Shown here in pieces: positions 58,865 through 64,000 of a stretch of 64,000 nucleotides of DNA. Within the stretch, counting starts at the first letter, position 1. Every line of letters begins with the position of its first letter. The stretch comes from Sphingomonas sp. Leaf34 (GTDB lineage Bacteria; Pseudomonadota; Alphaproteobacteria; Sphingomonadales; Sphingomonadaceae): assembly GCF_001421805.1 (NCBI RefSeq), contig NZ_LMLC01000003.1, forward strand, positions 310,236 through 374,235, in the 5' to 3' direction. A model generated the notes under the pieces. The model saw only the letters and a program-made list of their open reading frames with translations, was not told the origin of the DNA and did no database searches. Made by a program: the position numbers and the translations under genes.

Positions 58865-61068
58865 TTCTTCGGCCGCACGACCATCGTAGAGGTGCGCACC
58901 GCCACCGCGATCCGGGGGTCCTCAATGTTGCCGGGGATCGGCGCGGACGGGATGGGCGGTGCAGCCCCCATGTAATCGCGAACGAGCTGGTCGATCGACG
59001 GCTCCGCTCCCGGCTCCTGCAGGCCCTGTTGCAGCCGGACATAGCCGTAGCGCTGCTCGGTCAGCTTGCGGCTGTCTTCCGCGGTGCGCAGGATCGTCGG
59101 GCGGATGAAAATCATCAAATTGGTCTTCGACCGCTGCTTGGCCTTCGACGTGAACAGATGGCCGAGCACGGGAATGTCGCCGAGCAGTGGAATCTTCTCG
59201 ATCGTGCGGCGCTCATTGTCGTCGAGCAGGCCGCTGATGACCGCGATCTGGCCGTCGTCGACGGTGCGGACGGTCTCGACCTCGCGCTTGTTAAGGATCA
59301 GGTCGCTATTGTCGCTAGACACCGGCCCCGCGATCGAGCTGACTTCGAGGCGGAGGTTGAGCTTCACCGTGCCCGACGAGTTCACCTGAGGCCGCACAGT
59401 CAGCTCGATGCCGACATTCTGGCGCTGCGTGGTGCGGAACGCGTTGTCGAAATTGGTGCTGAGCGCCTGCCCCGTGGTGATCGGGATCTCCTGCCCGACG
59501 AGGCTGTGCGCCTCCTGATTGTCGAGCGTGACGAGGTGCGGGACCTGGAGCAGGTTCGAGGTCGTGTCGCTCTTCACCGCGTTGATGATCGCGCCGAAGA
59601 ATGTGCTGCCGATCTTGCCGCCGAACCCACCGAACCCGCCGGTTGCGGCGAGGATCGACGAGATCGCCGACTGCGCGAGTGAGTCCGCGGCCGCGTTGGG
59701 TGTGTTCGTTTCCGTGCGCGTGCCATCGGGCGCGACGACCGTCGTGCCGTTGCCCGTGATCGAGCGCGCGCCGATCGCGCCAGCGATCTGCAGGATGTTA
59801 GGCGCGGAGTTCGAGAAGGTCGACGCGCCGAACGCGCCGCCGCTGGGATCGCCGACGATGAACTGCGCACCGAGCGTGCGCGCCGTCGTGTCGGACACTT
59901 CGGCGACGATCGCCTCGACCAGCACCTGTTCGCGACGCGTATCGAGCTGGCGGACGACCTCGTTCAGCTGGCGCTGGATTTCGGCGGGCGCGGCGATGAC
60001 GATCGCGTTGGCCCCGGCGAAGCGCGTGACGACCGCGGCGGTCTTGCCCCCGGCCGCGGTGATCGCGGGCTGGCCCGAGCCACCCGACCCGCCCGAGCTC
60101 GGGATCGACTGGTTGACCTGTGGCTGCGAGATGTTCGACTGGCCGCCGGATGCCCCATTGGTGCTGCTCGATCCGAAATTCGAGCGCGACAAGGCGGTCT
60201 GGACGGGCTGTGTCGGGGTCTGGCCGACGAGTTCCTGCAGGACCGGCAGCAATTGCTCGGCGTCGGCATTCTCGAGGAACACGACCTTGATCTCGGTGCC
60301 GTTGCGCGCCTTCTGGTCGAGATCGGCGGCGACCTGTGCGAGGCGGGCGACGGTGGTCGGGTCGCCGCGGAGTGCGACCGCGTTCGATCCCTCGACCGCG
60401 ACAACCGAGGCGCTCGGGCCGGTCGCGGAGGCACCGCCCTGCCCGCCACCGGTTCCCGTGCCGATCAGCCCCTGAAGCGCGGTCGCGATTTCCTTGGCGC
60501 TCGCATTCTTCAGCGCGACGACGCGGGTCGACGAGGTGTCGGTATCGATCCGGCGAAGGACCTCGCGGATGCGGCGGATATTGTCGGCGAAATCAACGAC
60601 GACCAGACTGTTGCCGCCGCGGTTCGCGCTGACCGAGCCTTGCGCGCTGACGAGCGGACGGACGGTCTCGACCGCGGACTGCGCGTCGATTGCGCGGAGG
60701 CGGACGATCTCGGTGACGTAGCTGTTGCGCGCGGCGCCTGCGACGCCGATCCGGCTGGGCTGCGACGCAGCGTTGTCGAGCGGCTGGACGCGGAAAGCCC
60801 CGCCCGAGGTCGGCACCGCGACGAGGCCGTTGGCGCGCAGCGTCGAGAGGAACACCTCGAAATATTCGGAGCGCGACAGCGGACGATCGGTGACTACGGT
60901 CACCTTGCCGGCGACGCGGTTGTCGATGATGAACGTGCGGCCGGTAACCTTCGCGGCGTCGGCGATAAACGCGCGGATATCGGCGTCGCGAACGTTGAGC
61001 GTGGTCTGTGCGTGGACGCTGGCGGCGAGCGCCAGCGCGACGACGGGACCGAGGATAAGCTTTTTCAT
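58861..61068 (-). CDS. gspD: Type II secretin D
   Basis: Outer-membrane secretin, 735 aa. Signal peptide MKKLILGPVVALALAASVHA, N0 domain (LNVRDADIRAFIADAAKVTGRTF), N1-N3 domains with repeated VVAVEGSNAVALRGDP-type strands, a Gly/Ser-rich linker (about residues 285-335), and a C-terminal secretin domain with VPHLVTLDNQEAHSLVGQEIP and GIELTVRPQVN. It forms the outer membrane channel for folded proteins. Confidence 0.96.
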   Translation of the reverse strand: MKKLILGPVVALALAASVHAQTTLNVRDADIRAFIADAAKVTGRTFIIDNRVAGKVTVVTDRPLSRSEYFEVFLSTLRANGLVAVPTSGGAFRVQPLDNAASQPSRIGVAGAARNSYVTEIVRLRAIDAQSAVETVRPLVSAQGSVSANRGGNSLVVVDFADNIRRIREVLRRIDTDTSSTRVVALKNASAKEIATALQGLIGTGTGGGQGGASATGPSASVVAVEGSNAVALRGDPTTVARLAQVAADLDQKARNGTEIKVVFLENADAEQLLPVLQELVGQTPTQPVQTALSRSNFGSSSTNGASGGQSNISQPQVNQSIPSSGGSGGSGQPAITAAGGKTAAVVTRFAGANAIVIAAPAEIQRQLNEVVRQLDTRREQVLVEAIVAEVSDTTARTLGAQFIVGDPSGGAFGASTFSNSAPNILQIAGAIGARSITGNGTTVVAPDGTRTETNTPNAAADSLAQSAISSILAATGGFGGFGGKIGSTFFGAIINAVKSDTTSNLLQVPHLVTLDNQEAHSLVGQEIPITTGQALSTNFDNAFRTTQRQNVGIELTVRPQVNSSGTVKLNLRLEVSSIAGPVSSDNSDLILNKREVETVRTVDDGQIAVISGLLDDNERRTIEKIPLLGDIPVLGHLFTSKAKQRSKTNLMIFIRPTILRTAEDSRKLTEQRYGYVRLQQGLQEPGAEPSIDQLVRDYMGAAPPIPSAPIPGNIEDPRIAVAVRTSTMVVRPKK

Positions 61069-61078
61069 GGGGCCGTTT

Positions 61079-61897
61079 TCATTGGGGGGGCGCGATCGTG
61101 ATGGCGAGCGGGAGGGTATCCTGGCCGCGTTCGACGGTGATGGGGACGTTGCCGCCGCCCGCGAAATCCTTGGCGATCCGGTCGAGATCGCCCGGCCCTG
61201 AGACGGGGCGACCGCCGATCGAGGTGACGACGTCGCCGTCCTTGAGCCCCGCCGCGCGGAAGGCGGCGCCCGATCCTTGCGCGCGGACGGTCAGCCCGCT
61301 GATGCGGCCGCCATCGATCCGCGGGATAAACCCGATCTCGGTGCGTAGTTGCGCGACCGGGATGCCGATCGCGGGCGATGCCGCCCCCGCTGGTGCCGCG
61401 CCGGGCACGACCGGCGTGACGGCGCCCGACTGGTCGAGGAACAGGTCCTCGTCCGCGCCGCCGCGATCGATCGTGACGTGATCGAACGCGACGGCCTTGA
61501 GGCGGACGCCGGGCTGGATCTCATCGCCGATCGCGACGCTCTGCTGGACGCCGTCGGGACCGGCGATAATCGCGGAACTGCGACCCATCGCCTCGTCCAT
61601 GCGCGTGCCGAACAGCGTGAGTTGCAGCGACGTGACGGTCGCGGGAGCGCCCACGGCCCCTGCAAGACGGAAGAACGGATCGAAGCCGCGCAGGATATCG
61701 GCGGGTGCACCGACGACCATCGGCGCGGCCGGTCGCCAGTCGCCGAGCGGCGTGATCGGCGTGACGATGGTCCAGGCCAGCCGCGCGCACTGCACCGCAA
61801 GCCCGGCCAGCAGCGCGAGCTCCACGACACTATAGACATTCACGACCGGCATACGCCGCAAGATACGGCGCGCCCGCGCGTCCAGCTTCAATCGCAT
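61079..61897 (-). CDS. gspC: Type II secretion protein C
   Basis: Inner-membrane linker of the system, 272 aa, first gene of the operon. Membrane helix VVNVYSVVELALLAGLAVQCARL, periplasmic HR region (LQLTLFGTRMDEAMGRSSAII ... VAIGDEIQPGVRLKAVAFDHVTI), C-terminal PDZ domain (GSGAAFRAAGLKDGDVVTSIGGRPVSGPG). The ATG at 61897 gives a standard length; one at 61939 lacks a ribosome site. Confidence 0.9.
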   Translation of the reverse strand: MRLKLDARARRILRRMPVVNVYSVVELALLAGLAVQCARLAWTIVTPITPLGDWRPAAPMVVGAPADILRGFDPFFRLAGAVGAPATVTSLQLTLFGTRMDEAMGRSSAIIAGPDGVQQSVAIGDEIQPGVRLKAVAFDHVTIDRGGADEDLFLDQSGAVTPVVPGAAPAGAASPAIGIPVAQLRTEIGFIPRIDGGRISGLTVRAQGSGAAFRAAGLKDGDVVTSIGGRPVSGPGDLDRIAKDFAGGGNVPITVERGQDTLPLAITIAPPQ

Positions 61898-62029
61898 CCG
61901 CGACCCACCCCAATTTCCCGCATTTCGTCGCGTAGGCATGCCATGTTACAATTCCGCGTCAATGGCTTGTGCACAGATACCGCGTTCGGCGGGGTGGCGC
62001 TTTGTCTTCGGGATTGGCAGAAAGCGCGA

Positions 62030-62686
62030 ATGTCCGATGTTCTTCCGTCCAGTGGCTCCGGCCTGCCGCCCGAACCGGTCATCGCGCGCCTGACCGTCCC
62101 CGGCGTGCAGCGCGTGCCGAGCGCGAAGCTCGATCTGTTCGTGCGGCGAGACTTCCTGCCGCCGGATCAGTGCGCGGCGTTGATCGAGCGGATCGATGCG
62201 GTGCGACGGCCCTCGACGATCTCCGATTCGAACGGAGATGCGAGCTATCGGACGAGCGAGACGGGCGACCTGGCCGCGAGCGACGCGGTGGTCATGGACG
62301 TCGAACGCCGGATCCTCGCGCTGACCGGGCTCGACCCGGCGCATGGCGAGCCGTTGCAGGGGCAGCGCTACGCGGTCGGGCAGGAATTCAAGGGGCATAC
62401 CGATTATTTCGAGCCGAACGGCGTCGACTATCAGCGCTATTGCGGGGTCGCCGGCAACCGGACGTGGACCGTCATGGTCTATCTCAACCAGCCTGAGGCG
62501 GGCGGTGCGACGCGCTTCAAGGCGATCGACAAGATTGTCCAGCCCGAGACGGGTAAGCTGCTCGCGTGGAACAACCGACGCGCGGATGGGAGCTTGAATG
62601 CGGCAACGCTGCATCATGGGATGAAGGTGCGCGCGGGGGTCAAATACGTGATCACCAAATGGTTTCGGGAGAAAGCGTGGGGGTGA
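62030..62686 (+). CDS. 2OG-Fe(II) oxygenase (prolyl 4-hydroxylase-like)
   Basis: Non-heme iron dioxygenase using 2-oxoglutarate, 218 aa. Iron ligands are His123 and Asp125 in GHTDYFEP and His195 or His196 in LHHGMKV; Lys205 would bind 2-oxoglutarate. The P4Hc-type core FKGHTDYFEPN and TVMVYLNQPEAGGATRF match prolyl hydroxylases. The ATG at 62030 (MSDVLP) is used; ATG at 61943 would extend by 29 residues. Divergent from gspC with 132 bases between starts. The substrate could be a protein or a small molecule. Confidence 0.87.
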   Translation: MSDVLPSSGSGLPPEPVIARLTVPGVQRVPSAKLDLFVRRDFLPPDQCAALIERIDAVRRPSTISDSNGDASYRTSETGDLAASDAVVMDVERRILALTGLDPAHGEPLQGQRYAVGQEFKGHTDYFEPNGVDYQRYCGVAGNRTWTVMVYLNQPEAGGATRFKAIDKIVQPETGKLLAWNNRRADGSLNAATLHHGMKVRAGVKYVITKWFREKAWG

Positions 62687-62864
62687 ACGGCGGCTTGGCG
62701 AGCCTCACAAACGGGTATCACCCCGGCAAAAGCCGGGGCCCATTTTGGGGGAAGCCGATAACGAAGCGTATCGCTCCATTACGCCCACCGTCCCAGCTAG
62801 GCCCCGGCTTTCGCCGCGGTGGTTCTGTACTTCGCCGACACAATAAACTGCGTCCGCCCCGCCC
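62687..62864. repeat. Gap with CCCCGGC...GCCGGGG palindromes
   Basis: CCCCGGC-AAAA-GCCGGGG (62721-62738) and a degenerate inverted partner GCCCCGGC-TTTC-GCCGCGG (62801-62819) flank a spacer. It separates the oxygenase from the convergent receptor gene and may terminate both. No gene is seen. Confidence 0.6.
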
Positions 62865-64000
62865 TCAAAACTGCACGCTTGCGCCCAGCGTGAACAGGCG
62901 GCCCAGCTTGTAGCGGTTGATATCGACTTCGGCGCCGTTCGAGAATGTCTGGTATTCGCGATACCCCGTCCCCGTCAGGTTGCGCGCCTCGAACTTCACC
63001 TCGATCTGCTTGCCCGCCACCGCGATGCCCTGGCGTGCGACGACGTCGAAGCGGATGCCGGGTTTCTCGATCAGGTCGGGCAGGCGAACACCGCCGCCGC
63101 CGCCGACCGGGCCACGATTCGTCACGCGGTCGCTGGCGTAGTTGAACAGCAGCGTCAGCTGCGACAGGCTCGACTTGTCCTCGATGCCGAGCTGCAAATT
63201 GACGAGGTGGTCGGACTGGCCGGTCAGCGCGGCGCCATCCTGGAACAGCACGTTGGCAGGACGCAGGCTGGCGGTGCTGCCATTGCTCTGGATCGGGCTG
63301 GCAATCAGCTCGTTACCGACCTTAAGCTCGGAGTGCGTGTAGGTATAGTTGGCGATCGCGACGAGACGGCGCGTCGCGAAGAAATCACCCCCAAAGCCGT
63401 CCAGCGGGATGTATTTCTGCAGCTCGACCTCGCCGCCGTACAGGTTCGCGCGCGGCGCGTTGGCGAAGCCGGTCTGGAGCGTGTCGCTGCCCGCCGGGAA
63501 AAACGCGACCGCTTCGATCGGGTTGTCGATACGCTTGTAGAAACCCGCCAGGTTGAACTTCTGGTCGCGCGCGAAATACCATTCGTAGCGCAGCTCGCCG
63601 TTATACAATTGCGAGTCGGTCAGGAACGGGTTGCCGAAGAACAGGCGATCGCTCTCGAAATCCTGATACAGCTGTGGCGCGAGCTCGCGGAACTGTGGTC
63701 TGGCCAGCGTCTTCGACATGTGTCCGCGCAGCTGCATGTCCGACGCGAAGTTCCACGTCACCGTCACGGCAGGCAGCCAGTAGGCGCGCGACAAATTGGT
63801 TTGCGCGAACGACACGCCTGCACCGCCGCCCGGCAGCACCGTCTCCAACGCATCCTCATAGCGGATGCCCACATTGGCGCGCAGACCGTCGAGAATCTCG
63901 CCCTCGACCTGCGCATACGCCCCATGGACGCGCAGCGAAGCGTCGTAGGTCGGCGCGCAATTCGGCGCGACGCAGGTGTTGGCGAGGCCGATGCCATAGG
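62865..64000 (-). CDS. TonB-dependent receptor, 3' part
   Basis: C-terminal part of an outer-membrane TonB-dependent receptor; the frame is open to the window edge, so the N-terminal plug domain is outside. Visible are beta-strand repeats with aromatic termini (AYAQVEGEILDGLRANVGIRYE, LRYEWYFARDQKFNLAGFYKRIDNP, VNLQLGIEDKSSLSQLTLLFNYASDRV) and a terminal GRLFTLGASVQF ending in Phe, the barrel signature. A cysteine pair TCVAPNC occurs in the exposed region. The substrate cannot be told from this part. Confidence 0.92.
   Translation of the reverse strand, partial: YGIGLANTCVAPNCAPTYDASLRVHGAYAQVEGEILDGLRANVGIRYEDALETVLPGGGAGVSFAQTNLSRAYWLPAVTVTWNFASDMQLRGHMSKTLARPQFRELAPQLYQDFESDRLFFGNPFLTDSQLYNGELRYEWYFARDQKFNLAGFYKRIDNPIEAVAFFPAGSDTLQTGFANAPRANLYGGEVELQKYIPLDGFGGDFFATRRLVAIANYTYTHSELKVGNELIASPIQSNGSTASLRPANVLFQDGAALTGQSDHLVNLQLGIEDKSSLSQLTLLFNYASDRVTNRGPVGGGGGVRLPDLIEKPGIRFDVVARQGIAVAGKQIEVKFEARNLTGTGYREYQTFSNGAEVDINRYKLGRLFTLGASVQF

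Overview
The window reads as a chromosomal segment of a Sphingomonas-like alphaproteobacterium. It is GC-rich, genes are packed with ATGA/GTGA overlaps, and gene content is sphingomonad in character: an exosortase A (XrtA) exopolysaccharide locus, a TonB-dependent receptor, type II secretion, and an ornithine decarboxylase paired with a deoxyhypusine-synthase-like enzyme, which fits the homospermidine chemotype of Sphingomonas. The SRP RNA is of the alphaproteobacterial short type. The tRNA-His gene encodes G-1 and C73, which argues against the Rhizobiales/Rhodobacterales/Caulobacterales group. I see no rRNA, CRISPR, prophage or transposase.

Layout. 0-5 kb: a JAMM metalloprotease-like gene divergent from rluD, then rpoH, an FAD amine oxidase, mtgA, a small membrane protein, ybaB and dnaX. 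6.9-7.9 kb: the SRP RNA gene (ffs, minus strand) with a visible promoter, and two small secreted basic proteins. 7.9-10.4 kb: a coupled minus-strand operon of two cysteine desulfurases and a 2Fe-2S ferredoxin. 10.4-17.7 kb: hydrolases, a threonine dehydratase-like enzyme, ornithine decarboxylase with a hairpin leader, the deoxyhypusine-synthase-like gene, a MAPEG protein and an exported esterase.

17.7-34.8 kb is one exosortase A locus. Minus strand, in order of transcription: acyl-CoA ligase, PLP decarboxylase, (gap), outer membrane export lipoprotein, chain-length protein, tyrosine autokinase, outer membrane protein, ATPase, deacetylase, FemAB protein, glycosyltransferase, XrtA-EpsI fusion, amidotransferase. 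Divergent plus strand: acyl carrier protein and two hydrolases. Together they predict export and surface sorting coupled to polysaccharide synthesis. No PEP-CTERM substrate is present in the window.

34.8-44.3 kb: trxB, a YdeP/FdhF-type molybdoenzyme with mobA and fdhD, tRNA-Met, a 2'-5' RNA ligase-like protein, kup, and an Lrp regulator divergent from alanine dehydrogenase. 44.3-49.1 kb: ccmC-D-E-F-G-H plus a TPR protein for cytochrome c maturation. 49.3-50.5 kb: leucine dehydrogenase-like gene and tRNA-His. 50.6-61.9 kb: a complete gspC-to-gspN type II secretion operon on the minus strand. 62-64 kb: a 2OG-Fe(II) oxygenase and the 3' part of a TonB-dependent receptor that runs off the window.

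A second layer is a set of imperfect palindromic elements of about 100-175 bp scattered through intergenic gaps (about 11.1, 14.4, 15.6, 34.8, 49.1, 57.0 and 62.7 kb). One copy lies inside the gspE reading frame and is apparently translated, and another makes up the end of an exosortase-locus hydrolase gene. These are the most unusual DNA-level signal in the window.
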